Below, in pieces: positions 41,550 through 48,914 of a stretch of 64,000 bases of DNA. Both the position numbers and the translations under genes were made by a program. The notes beneath the pieces are model-generated. The model made no database searches, was not told where the DNA came from, and saw only the letters and a list, made by a program, of their open reading frames with translations. Within the stretch, counting starts at the first letter, position 1, and each line of letters begins with the position of its first letter. The stretch comes from Halolamina litorea (GTDB lineage: Archaea; Halobacteriota; Halobacteria; Halobacteriales; Haloferacaceae): assembly GCF_026616205.1 (NCBI RefSeq), contig NZ_JANHGR010000001.1:1116001-1180000 (forward strand), in the 5' to 3' direction.

Positions 41550-43457
41550 ATGACCGTTCAGGAGCCCGTCGCCGAGCACGCTCGCCTCTCGGTTCGGAAC
41601 GTCGGCGGGATCGACGAGACCGAAGTCGAGTTTTCACCGGGCGTGACCGTGTTGGAGGGGCGAAACGCCACCAATCGGACCTCCCTCCTCCAGTCGATCA
41701 TGGCCGCCTGTGGGAGCGAGCGCGTCTCGATCAAGGGTGACGCCGACTCGGCCTCGGTCACTCTCGACCTCGGGAACGAACAGTACGAGCGCACGCTCGA
41801 ACGCCGGGACGGCGAGGTCCACAACCGTGGCGACGAGGCCATCGACGATCCCGAACTAGCGACCCAGTTCGCGTTCCTGTTGGAGTCCAACGAGGCCCGG
41901 CGGGCGGTCGCCCGCGGCGACGACCTGCGGGAGATCATTATGCGCCCGGTGGACACCGACGACATCCGCCGGGAGATAAGCGAGGCCGAGCAGCGGCGCC
42001 GCGAGATCGACGACCGGATCGAGGAGTTGACCGATCGGGCGGAGGATCTGCCGGACCTGCGCGAGCGCCGTGACGCCGTCGACGAGCAGATCGGCGAGAC
42101 CGAGGAGCGACTGGCCGACCTCGAATCGGAGATCGACGAGGCGGCACTCGAAGCCGAGCGCGAGGAACAGCGTGCGATCGAACAGCGGCTCTCGACGCTC
42201 CGGGGACTGCGCGACGACCTCGAGGACGTCCGGTACGACGCCGAAACCGAACGCGAGAGCCTCGAACGACTCCGCGAGGAGCGGGCCGAACTCCGCGAGG
42301 AGCGCGAGTCGCTCCCCACCGACGAGGACGACGCCGACTCCATCGACCGGGAGTTGGCTGCCCGCCGCGAACGCCGGTCGTCGCTCGAGGCCAAACTGGG
42401 CGAGTTGGATACGGTGATCCAGTTCAACAGCGAACGGCTCGAAGGGTCCCGGGAGGGCGTCCGCGAGGCGCTCGACGGCGAGGGGGGCGACCCGACGAAC
42501 CGCCTGCTCGAGAACGGTACCGTGGCCTGTTGGACCTGCGGGTCAGCCGTCGAACCCACGGAGATCGAGCGTACGCTCTCCCTGCTCGAAGAACTCCGCG
42601 CGCGGACCGCCGACGAGCGTGACGAGGTCGTCGCCGAGATCGATCGACTCGAGGCCGAACGAAGCAGCATCGAACAGCGACGCCGGCGCCGCGAGGAGAT
42701 CGACCGCCGACTCGACCGGATCGCCGAGGAGATCGACGCCGCCGAGTCGACCCTCGAGGCGCTGACGACGCGCCGCGAGGAACTCGAAGCCGAGATCGAG
42801 CGCACCGAGGAGGACGTCGACCGACTCCGCGAGGAGAGCGAGACGGAACTGCTCGACCTCCACGAGGAGGCCGACGAACTCGAACGCGAACTCGGGCGAC
42901 TCACGGCCGATCGTGACTCCCTCGCCGAGGAGATCGACGCCGCCGAAGCGGCCGCCGAGGAGCACGAGGCAGTCGCCGACGAGCGCGAGCGCCTGACCGA
43001 ACGACTGGTCGACCTGCGAACCCGGATCGACCGTGTCCAGACCGAGGCGGTCGAGGGGTTCAACGAGCGGATGGAGACGGTCCTCGACCTGCTCGACTAC
43101 GACAACATCGACCGCGTCTGGATCGAACGGACCGGGACCGGCGACGATTCGACGTTCGACCTCCACGTCGTCCGAAGCTCCGCCGCGGGCGCGGCCTACG
43201 AGGACACGGTCGCCCACCTCAGCGAGAGCGAACGGGAGGTCGTGGGGCTGGTGTTCGCGCTGGCGGGCTACCTGACCCACGACGTTCACGAGCGCTGTCC
43301 GTTCGTCCTGCTCGACTCGCTGGAGGCCATCGACGCCGACCGGATCGCCGCGTTGGTCGACTATTTCGCTGACTACGGCCAGTTCCTCGTCGTCGCGCTG
43401 CTCCCGGGGGACGCCGCCGCCCTCGACGACAGCTACGACCGGATTACCGATATCTGA
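41550..43457 (+). CDS. Archaeal SMC/Rad50-like coiled-coil protein with zinc hook
   Basis: 635 residues. An N-terminal ATPase half starts LSVRNVGGIDETEVEFSPGVTVLEGRNATNRTSLL; two long coiled coils (about 135-290 and 345-495) flank a CxxC hook (Cys327, Cys330 in ACWTCGSAVEP); the C-terminal half has HLSESEREVVGLVFAL and FVLLDSLEAIDADRI. This is Rad50/SMC architecture. The Walker A loop (residues 37-45) reads GRNATNRTS, with Arg in place of the Lys, and the signature LSGGQ is LSESE, so ATP use may be altered. This fits the group described as archaea-specific SMC-related proteins. Neighbours are two RdfA-like genes. Confidence 0.82.
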   Translation: MTVQEPVAEHARLSVRNVGGIDETEVEFSPGVTVLEGRNATNRTSLLQSIMAACGSERVSIKGDADSASVTLDLGNEQYERTLERRDGEVHNRGDEAIDDPELATQFAFLLESNEARRAVARGDDLREIIMRPVDTDDIRREISEAEQRRREIDDRIEELTDRAEDLPDLRERRDAVDEQIGETEERLADLESEIDEAALEAEREEQRAIEQRLSTLRGLRDDLEDVRYDAETERESLERLREERAELREERESLPTDEDDADSIDRELAARRERRSSLEAKLGELDTVIQFNSERLEGSREGVREALDGEGGDPTNRLLENGTVACWTCGSAVEPTEIERTLSLLEELRARTADERDEVVAEIDRLEAERSSIEQRRRRREEIDRRLDRIAEEIDAAESTLEALTTRREELEAEIERTEEDVDRLREESETELLDLHEEADELERELGRLTADRDSLAEEIDAAEAAAEEHEAVADERERLTERLVDLRTRIDRVQTEAVEGFNERMETVLDLLDYDNIDRVWIERTGTGDDSTFDLHVVRSSAAGAAYEDTVAHLSESEREVVGLVFALAGYLTHDVHERCPFVLLDSLEAIDADRIAALVDYFADYGQFLVVALLPGDAAALDDSYDRITDI

Positions 43458-43605
43458 CCGATAAACCTCATAGCGAGATATCGAACGGTCGGGGCTGCGA
43501 TACATCCGTCTCCCGACGACACCGAAACCGGCGAAGAACCGATTCTCGACGCTCCGTCGTTCTCCCAACGCGAACCGAGACGAGCGGACTACGCGTCCCG
43601 AACCT

Positions 43606-43631
43606 CCGTTACACCCGTACAGTTGTAACGG
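43606..43631. promoter_or_regulatory. 26-bp palindrome, copy 1 (CCGTTACA-N10-TGTAACGG)
   Basis: Perfect 8-bp inverted arms around a 10-base centre containing CGTAC. It lies 35-60 bases upstream of the TATA element of the AsnC-like gene. A second copy at 59698-59727 matches in 23 of 26 positions when read on the opposite strand. A further palindrome, ACGGCCG-TT-CGGCCGT (43628-43643), overlaps its end. A protein-binding site is the simplest reading. Confidence 0.6.
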
Positions 43632-43665
43632 CCGTTCGGCCGTGAACCGTGGGCACTGTCGACAG

Positions 43666-43673
43666 GATTATGC
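43666..43673 (+). promoter_or_regulatory. TATA-like element of the AsnC-family gene
   Basis: GATTATGC, centred 27 bases before the ATG at 43696, suggesting leaderless transcription just downstream of the palindromic site. Confidence 0.45.
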
Positions 43674-43695
43674 GCGCCTGGGCGACAAAGCACCC

Positions 43696-44190
43696 ATGAC
43701 CGAATCCCCGTTCGACGCCTTCGACGCGATCGACACGCAGATACTGGTCATCCTCTCGGAGGACCCTCGGATGTCCTATCAGAAGCTCTCCCGACGGCTC
43801 GCCGAGGAGGGCTACGAGATGAGCGCGGAGGGTGTTCGTCGCCGCGTGACTGACCTGATGGCGGCGACGACGCCGTTCTTCCTGCTCGATCCCGAACAGC
43901 TGACCTGGGAGATCGTTCGGATCTCCGTGCGCGCGACCGACGGACCCGGCGACAAGGACGAGGCGTTCGAGCGGATCGCCGAACTGCCGTTCTGGCACGT
44001 CACGAAGGGGATCGGCACCTACGACATCTACGGCGTCGGGATGGCGCCGACGCTGGCCCACATCGAGGAGATGGTCTCGGAGATACGGGGCTACGACTGT
44101 GTCGATCAGATCGACTTCATCGTCGTGACCGACCGCCGGAGCGATCTGGAGGACTACTACCGACAGGAGATGCGGGAGGACTCCGGCTGA
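43696..44190 (+). CDS. AsnC/Lrp family transcriptional regulator
   Basis: 164 residues. The N-terminal helix-turn-helix reads IDTQILVILSEDPRMSYQKLSRRLAEEGYEMSAEGVRRRVTDL, abridged, an Lrp-type winged helix. The C-terminal domain (about 75-150) is RAM-like (WEIVRISVRATDG, WHVTKGIGTYDIYGVGMA). The ATG at 43696 is supported by TATA spacing; the upstream in-frame start is rejected. The palindrome at 43606 lies in its promoter, so self-regulation is possible. Genes controlled are unknown. Confidence 0.85.
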   Translation: MTESPFDAFDAIDTQILVILSEDPRMSYQKLSRRLAEEGYEMSAEGVRRRVTDLMAATTPFFLLDPEQLTWEIVRISVRATDGPGDKDEAFERIAELPFWHVTKGIGTYDIYGVGMAPTLAHIEEMVSEIRGYDCVDQIDFIVVTDRRSDLEDYYRQEMREDSG

Positions 44191-44234
44191 GCCCGGCGAG
44201 GGGTATATGTCCCCGGGGCGGGTAGCCGCCGGCC

Positions 44235-44819
44235 ATGACCGATCACGGCTGTAAGGTGTGCCGCGTGCTCGACGAGCGGGGACTCGGCCACCTCGACGCC
44301 GAACTCGTGGCGCGCTGGCGCGGCGACGGCGAGGCGCGACTGGGCTACCGACGCCTCGCCGACTGGCTGAACACGACGCTCCTTCGCCGGGAGATGGAGC
44401 GAGTCGGCATGGCGACCGGGGGCGGCGAGGCGCGCTCGCGGTACGACCGACTGTCGGACGACGACACCGCCGAGGGCGTGGCCGACCTGCTGCGCCGCGG
44501 TGGCGTCGCCGTCGACGACCTCCGTGCCGACTTCGTCTCCTACAGCGTCGTCCGAACCCACCTCCGTGACTGTCTGGGCGAGGAACGCGACCCTGCGCCG
44601 CCGTCCGACTGGGAAGCAGACCGGATCCAGGCTCTGGAGGAGTACGCGGCCGACCAAGCCGGGGACGCCGTCAGGTCGCTGGTGAACAAGGGGACTCTCG
44701 ACGCCGGTGGCGAGGTGTCGCCGTCGGTGTCGGTCACCGTGACGTGTGCGGACTGTGGTGCAACGGTTGCGTTTGCGGACGCTGTCGACGCCGAACGGTT
44801 CTGTGACTGCGGGACGTAG
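44235..44819 (+). CDS. RdfA-like protein (second copy)
   Basis: 194 residues, parallel to the protein at 40869: CKVCRVLDERGLGHLDAELVARWRGDGEARLGYRRLADWLN at the start (abridged), a helical centre, and a C-terminal cysteine cluster VTCADCGATVAF then FCDCGT. Here a CxxC is also present at the very N terminus. It follows the AsnC-type gene after 44 bases. Two RdfA-type genes around an SMC-like gene suggest joint work in cell shape or chromosome organisation, by inference. Confidence 0.72.
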   Translation: MTDHGCKVCRVLDERGLGHLDAELVARWRGDGEARLGYRRLADWLNTTLLRREMERVGMATGGGEARSRYDRLSDDDTAEGVADLLRRGGVAVDDLRADFVSYSVVRTHLRDCLGEERDPAPPSDWEADRIQALEEYAADQAGDAVRSLVNKGTLDAGGEVSPSVSVTVTCADCGATVAFADAVDAERFCDCGT

Positions 44820-44889
44820 TGTCTGCAAAAGCTGTCAGCTCGTTTGCCGCGGGTCGACTGTGCATTCTCCGCCGATAGCGGCAGTCAGA

Positions 44890-44907
44890 AAACGCCTATG
44901 GGCGTTT
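44890..44907. terminator. Hairpin AAACGCC-TATG-GGCGTTT, possible bidirectional terminator
   Basis: Perfect 7-bp stem and four-base loop, A-rich on one side and T-rich (TTTATT) on the other. This is the layout of a two-way terminator between converging genes. Confidence 0.5.
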
Positions 44908-44952
44908 ATTCAGCCCCGTTTGCTTCCGTTTCGATGTTCCATCCAAACCACA

Positions 44953-44973
44953 TGTGAGAGAATAGTTCTCACA
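44953..44973. repeat. Inverted repeat TGTGAGA-N7-TCTCACA
   Basis: Seven-base perfect arms around a seven-base AT-rich centre (GAATAGT). It may be a second hairpin or a protein-binding site; there is no promoter nearby to prefer the latter. Confidence 0.4.
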
Positions 44974-45143
44974 CGGCGAGCTTCTTCGACCGCGAATCGA
45001 CCGTGGTGCGAACCGCGTCCAGTGGGTTTCGGCGACGCTGACCGAGCGGCGACGACGGCCACGGAACAGCCGTGTCACTCGTTGGGAGATGGGTTCTGGG
45101 AAAACCGAGAGAAGGGGTTGGACGACGTGGAGCGGACCCCGGC

Positions 45144-46316
45144 TTACCAGATCTGTTCGAGCGCGTCGATGACGTTGCCGCCGAGCACCTTGCGGATCTC
45201 CTCGTCGCTGTAGCCGTTGGCGACGAGCCAGCGCGGGATGTTCTGCCACGCTTCGGTGGGGTTCTCCAGTCCGTCGACGTACTCGCTCTCGAGCGTCGAC
45301 TCGGGCAGTTCCATCCCGTGGAACGACGAGAGCACCCGGAGCAGTTCGGTGTGGTTGCCGTAGAGCACGTCCGGCCCGAACGCGACGTGATCGATGCCGA
45401 TGAGGTCGACGACGTACTCGAAGTGTTCCATGTACGTCTCGATGTCCGGCAGGTGCGTCGAGGAGAGCAGGCCGACGACCCCGCCGGTGTCGGCGATGGC
45501 CTCGAACACCTCGTCGGAGGTTCCGCGGGCGCCCATCCCCGCACCCTGTGCGAGCGCGTGGGTGTCGAAGACGGGCTTCTCGGCCACCTCACACACGTCG
45601 AGTGAGGTCTGCGGGCTGGCGTGACTCACCGAGACGGCCATCCCCACGTTGTTCATCCGCTCGACCGCCTTGACGCCGAAGCCGGTCAGGCCGCCGTCGC
45701 GCTCGTGGATGTCGCCGCCACCGGTACCGAGCGCGTTGGAGGCGCTGTAGGTGATCCCCATCGAGCGGACGCCCATCCCGTAGAGCTGTTCGATCCGGTC
45801 GAGTTCGTTCTCGATCATCGCCGCCGACTCGACACACTGGACGACCGCGAGCTTCCCCTCCTCCCGGGCACGGTGGATGTCGTCGACAGTCCGGCACTGG
45901 AAGGCGTAGTCCGAGTGCATGAGGTCACAGGCCCGCATGCTGACCTCGTGGGTGATGTCGTCCCACTTCCACCCGTTGAGCGAGTGGACGCTGGAGAGCC
46001 CGTCCAACTGCATGTCGAAGACCGCGTCGAGGCTCGTCTCCGCGAGGAACTCGTAGGCGGTGTGGATCCGCCCCTCACGGATGTAGTCGAACAGGTCCTC
46101 GTCGATGTCGTCGGGGAACTGGAAGGCGTGTTCGTGCAGCGAGAGCACGGTGTCATCGGTGAGGTCGTCGACCCGCGCCTCCTCCTCACTGGTGAGTTCG
46201 ATTTCCCGCGGGGGGAACCCCGCGGTTTTGCTGCTCAGCGGGAACGTCCGGTAGTCCTCGCCGGCTTCGAGGTAGTCGTACGGCTGGTACCCGTCGTACT
46301 GCTTGTCGGCACCCAT
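45144..46316 (-). CDS. Membrane dipeptidase (peptidase family M19), copy 1
   Basis: 390 residues. M19 elements are in order: LSLHEHAF (first metal motif, H-E-H rather than the usual H-x-D), VVQCVESAAMIENELD (bridging Glu), SVSHASPQTSLD (His), VFDTHALAQG (His), and IGIDHVAFGPDVLYG (Asp). M19 enzymes hydrolyse dipeptides, often with a D-residue at the C-terminal position. No signal peptide. The ATG at 46316 is preferred to a GTG three codons earlier. Directly downstream of the amidase gene on the same strand; a paralogue lies at 57449-58645. Confidence 0.87.
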   Translation of the reverse strand: MGADKQYDGYQPYDYLEAGEDYRTFPLSSKTAGFPPREIELTSEEEARVDDLTDDTVLSLHEHAFQFPDDIDEDLFDYIREGRIHTAYEFLAETSLDAVFDMQLDGLSSVHSLNGWKWDDITHEVSMRACDLMHSDYAFQCRTVDDIHRAREEGKLAVVQCVESAAMIENELDRIEQLYGMGVRSMGITYSASNALGTGGGDIHERDGGLTGFGVKAVERMNNVGMAVSVSHASPQTSLDVCEVAEKPVFDTHALAQGAGMGARGTSDEVFEAIADTGGVVGLLSSTHLPDIETYMEHFEYVVDLIGIDHVAFGPDVLYGNHTELLRVLSSFHGMELPESTLESEYVDGLENPTEAWQNIPRWLVANGYSDEEIRKVLGGNVIDALEQIW

Positions 46317-46377
46317 GGTTCTCACAGGAGCCTGACTCGCACTTAGCCGTTTGGGTCGTCACAACATCACACGAAAC

Positions 46378-47853
46378 TCAGCCGTCGAGGCCCGTCCACG
46401 CCGCTCCCGCCCGGAGCGCCGTCGCGTCGGCGCCGCGCGGGGCGATGAACTGGAGCCCGACTGGGAGTTCGTCGACGGTGCCACAGGGGACGCTGACGGC
46501 GGGGTGGCCGGTGACGTTGAACGGCCCGGTGTTCGACAGCGCGCCGAACAGGTCGTCGACGGCCTCGTCCCAGGTCGGCGCCAGCTTCGGCACCGTCGGC
46601 GACGCGAGTACGTCCACCTCCGCGAGCGCGCCGTCGACGCCGGCCGCGACGCGCCGGCGGGCCTCGTGAGCCAGCGCGTAGGCGGCGTCGCCGTCGGTCG
46701 CGGTCCGGTGTTCGGCGTAGAGCATCGCGGCCTGGAGCGACGCGCCGAGTTCCGGTTCACCCGCGACACGCGCTTCCTGCAGTCGCGCGGCGAGTTCGGG
46801 GTCGCCCGGCGAGAACGACCAGTAGTTCGTGGCGTTCGACGCGAGGTAGTTCCCCACCTCGGTCATGCCGATCCCGAGCCACGCCGGCAGCCAGTAGTCG
46901 TAGTCGGTGATCGACACCGAGCGAACACTCGCGCCGGCGGCCTCCAGTTCGTCGACGGCCTCGCGGACCACCTCGTCCAGATCGGGGGCCTTCCCGAACA
47001 GTTCCTCGGGGAGACCGATCGTCAGAGCCGCCGGGTCGGCGTCGGCGACGCTGGCGGCGTACTCCTCGGCCTCGTGCCCGCAGGTGCGCTCGTCGCGCGG
47101 GTCCGGACCGGCGACGGCGTCGAGACCCAGCGCGAGGTTCTCGACGCTCGGGGCGAGGAAACCGACGTTGTCCAGCGTCTTCGCGTACTGGACGAACCCG
47201 TCGTGGCTCACCAGCCCGCGGGTCGGCTTGATCCCCGGCACGCCGGACCACGCGGCGGGGAACCGGATCGAGCCGCCGGTGTCGCTCCCGATGGCGAGGT
47301 CCACCTCCCCCGTCGCGGCGACGACGCCGCTGCCCGCCGAGGAACTCCCGGGCTGACGCTCCGGGTCGCGGGGGTTCCGCGCGAGTCGGAAGCGCAGGCT
47401 CTCCCGGCTGCCGCCGAAGGCGAACTCGTCCATGTTGGTCTTGCCGGTGATCCGGGCCCCCGCATCGAGCAGTCGGTCCACGACGGTCGCATCGCGTGCC
47501 GGGACGAACGCCGGGTCTGTCAACAGCGGGGAGCCACAGGTCATCGGCACGCCGGCGACGGCGACGTTGTCCTTCACCCCGACGGTCAGCCCGTCGAGCG
47601 GCCCGCCGACGCCATCGCGCGCCACGTCACAGCGGGTCAGCCACCCCCCGAGTTCGTCCTCCTCGGGGTCCGGGTCCCAGTAGTCCCGTTCCGGCGGGTC
47701 GTCCAGAACGAGCGCGTCGAGGGCGTCGAGGACGGCGTCCTGTTCGGCGAACTGCTCGGCGAGCGCCGCCGCCTCGTCGCCGTCGATCGACAGCGAGAGT
47801 CGCTCTGCGTACTGTCTGAGGGCCGCTGGATTGGGTGTGTGCTGTGGTGGCAT
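46378..47853 (-). CDS. Amidase-signature family amidase (GatA-like)
   Basis: 491 residues. The Ser-cisSer-Lys triad is visible: Lys in GLTVGVKDNVAVAGVP, Ser in PGSSSAGSGV and Ser in GSDTGGSIRFPAAW. GatA pairs with GatB/GatC in tRNA amidation, but none is next to it and the neighbours are peptidases, so a catabolic amidase is more likely. Substrate unknown. Divergent from the proline-iminopeptidase-like gene; the M19 gene follows after 61 bases. Confidence 0.86.
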   Translation of the reverse strand: MPPQHTPNPAALRQYAERLSLSIDGDEAAALAEQFAEQDAVLDALDALVLDDPPERDYWDPDPEEDELGGWLTRCDVARDGVGGPLDGLTVGVKDNVAVAGVPMTCGSPLLTDPAFVPARDATVVDRLLDAGARITGKTNMDEFAFGGSRESLRFRLARNPRDPERQPGSSSAGSGVVAATGEVDLAIGSDTGGSIRFPAAWSGVPGIKPTRGLVSHDGFVQYAKTLDNVGFLAPSVENLALGLDAVAGPDPRDERTCGHEAEEYAASVADADPAALTIGLPEELFGKAPDLDEVVREAVDELEAAGASVRSVSITDYDYWLPAWLGIGMTEVGNYLASNATNYWSFSPGDPELAARLQEARVAGEPELGASLQAAMLYAEHRTATDGDAAYALAHEARRRVAAGVDGALAEVDVLASPTVPKLAPTWDEAVDDLFGALSNTGPFNVTGHPAVSVPCGTVDELPVGLQFIAPRGADATALRAGAAWTGLDG

Positions 47854-47981
47854 ACGGTTCCCAGTTCGGTGGGGCCGCCTTCAACGTAGCGCCGGGTCCG
47901 GCACCGTTTGCCGGTATTGTGGGATGTGGCACCGGTACACAAGCTATTTCCCAACCCGGTCGAGAGTTGAGTCCGAAGGTA

Positions 47982-48914
47982 ATGTACGCAGACATCAACG
48001 GGGCCGACCTCTACTACGAGGTCCACGGCCCGGACGACGCGCCCGCGATCGTGTCACTGCACGGCGGGCCGGGTATCAGCGACCACCAGAAGGGGAAGGA
48101 AGCGTTCGAGGCGCTCACCGACGCCTACCGGCTGGTGGTGTACGACCACCGGGGCTGTGGCCAGTCGAGCCTGACCGAGCCCTACTCGAACGCACAGTAC
48201 GCGAAGGACTGTCACGGACTGATCGAGCACCTCGACCTCGACGACGTGGTGCTGATCGGCGGCTCCTACGGCGGCTTCATCACTCAGGAGTACGCCACCC
48301 GATTCAGCGACGAGGACCGGTTCAACGGCTTCGTCCTCCGGGACACCGCCGCCTCCCACGCCTACGAGGACAACTCCGTGGAGAACGCCCGGGAGTCGTG
48401 GGACGACATGAAGGCCCGACACTTCGACCTCCCCGACATCACGTGGGAGGAGTTCATGACGGTCATGGACGGCAACGTCGAGTCCGACGCGGAGTTCGAG
48501 CGCATCTGGCTCGGCATGCTGCCGCTGTACGCCCCGAACCTCGACGAGTTCGACGAGGCGGGCGCCAAGAAATCCACCGCCGAGCGCGACTTCCACCACG
48601 AGACCCACAACGAGATGTTCACCAACGCCTACCCGAACATGGACTACACCGACGACCTGCCGGACGTAGACGCCCCCGGGCTGGTCACGGTCGGCCGCCA
48701 CGACTGGATCACGCCGCCGGAGGCCAGCGTCGAGATCGCCGACCTCCTGCCCGACTCGCGGCTGGTGATCTTCGAGAAGAGCGGCCACTCGCCGAACCTC
48801 GACCAACACGACCAGTACATCGACCGGGTCCGGGAGTTCTTCGACGAGATCGGGTTCGGCGACCCCTACGCCGAGGCGAAAACTGCCTCTGCCGACGGGG
48901 GTGAGCGGCGATGA
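47982..48914 (+). CDS. Proline iminopeptidase-like alpha/beta hydrolase (S33)
   Basis: 310 residues from the ATG at 47982 (MYADINGADLYYEVHG). S33 markers: SLHGGPGIS (oxyanion hole), YDHRGCGQSS, nucleophile in LIGGSYGGFI, Asp in VGRHDWITP, His in KSGHSPN. The family releases N-terminal proline or other residues from short peptides. No signal peptide. Its stop overlaps the S9 peptidase start by four bases, so they are co-translated. Confidence 0.86.
   Translation: MYADINGADLYYEVHGPDDAPAIVSLHGGPGISDHQKGKEAFEALTDAYRLVVYDHRGCGQSSLTEPYSNAQYAKDCHGLIEHLDLDDVVLIGGSYGGFITQEYATRFSDEDRFNGFVLRDTAASHAYEDNSVENARESWDDMKARHFDLPDITWEEFMTVMDGNVESDAEFERIWLGMLPLYAPNLDEFDEAGAKKSTAERDFHHETHNEMFTNAYPNMDYTDDLPDVDAPGLVTVGRHDWITPPEASVEIADLLPDSRLVIFEKSGHSPNLDQHDQYIDRVREFFDEIGFGDPYAEAKTASADGGERR

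Larger units (their letters stand above)
44820..45143. other. 324-base convergent intergenic region with two hairpins
   Basis: Lies between the stop codons of the RdfA-like gene and the M19 dipeptidase gene. It is richer in A and T than its flanks up to about 44980. Two inverted repeats stand out (44890-44907 and 44953-44973). No protein gene or RNA gene recognised. Terminators for both converging transcripts would be expected here. Confidence 0.6.

Noticed and set aside
40641..41579. 312-residue minus-strand frame over the RdfA-like gene
   Set aside because: Opposite a gene with clear zinc-ribbon motifs; no features of its own.
41558..43063. 501-residue Ser/Arg-rich frame opposite the SMC-like gene
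   Set aside because: Composition is the reverse complement of Glu/Arg codons in the coiled coil; no real protein features.
44820..45143. Possible insertion-sequence remnant in the AT-richer gap
   Set aside because: No transposase fragment or paired terminal repeats could be seen; only hairpins are reported.
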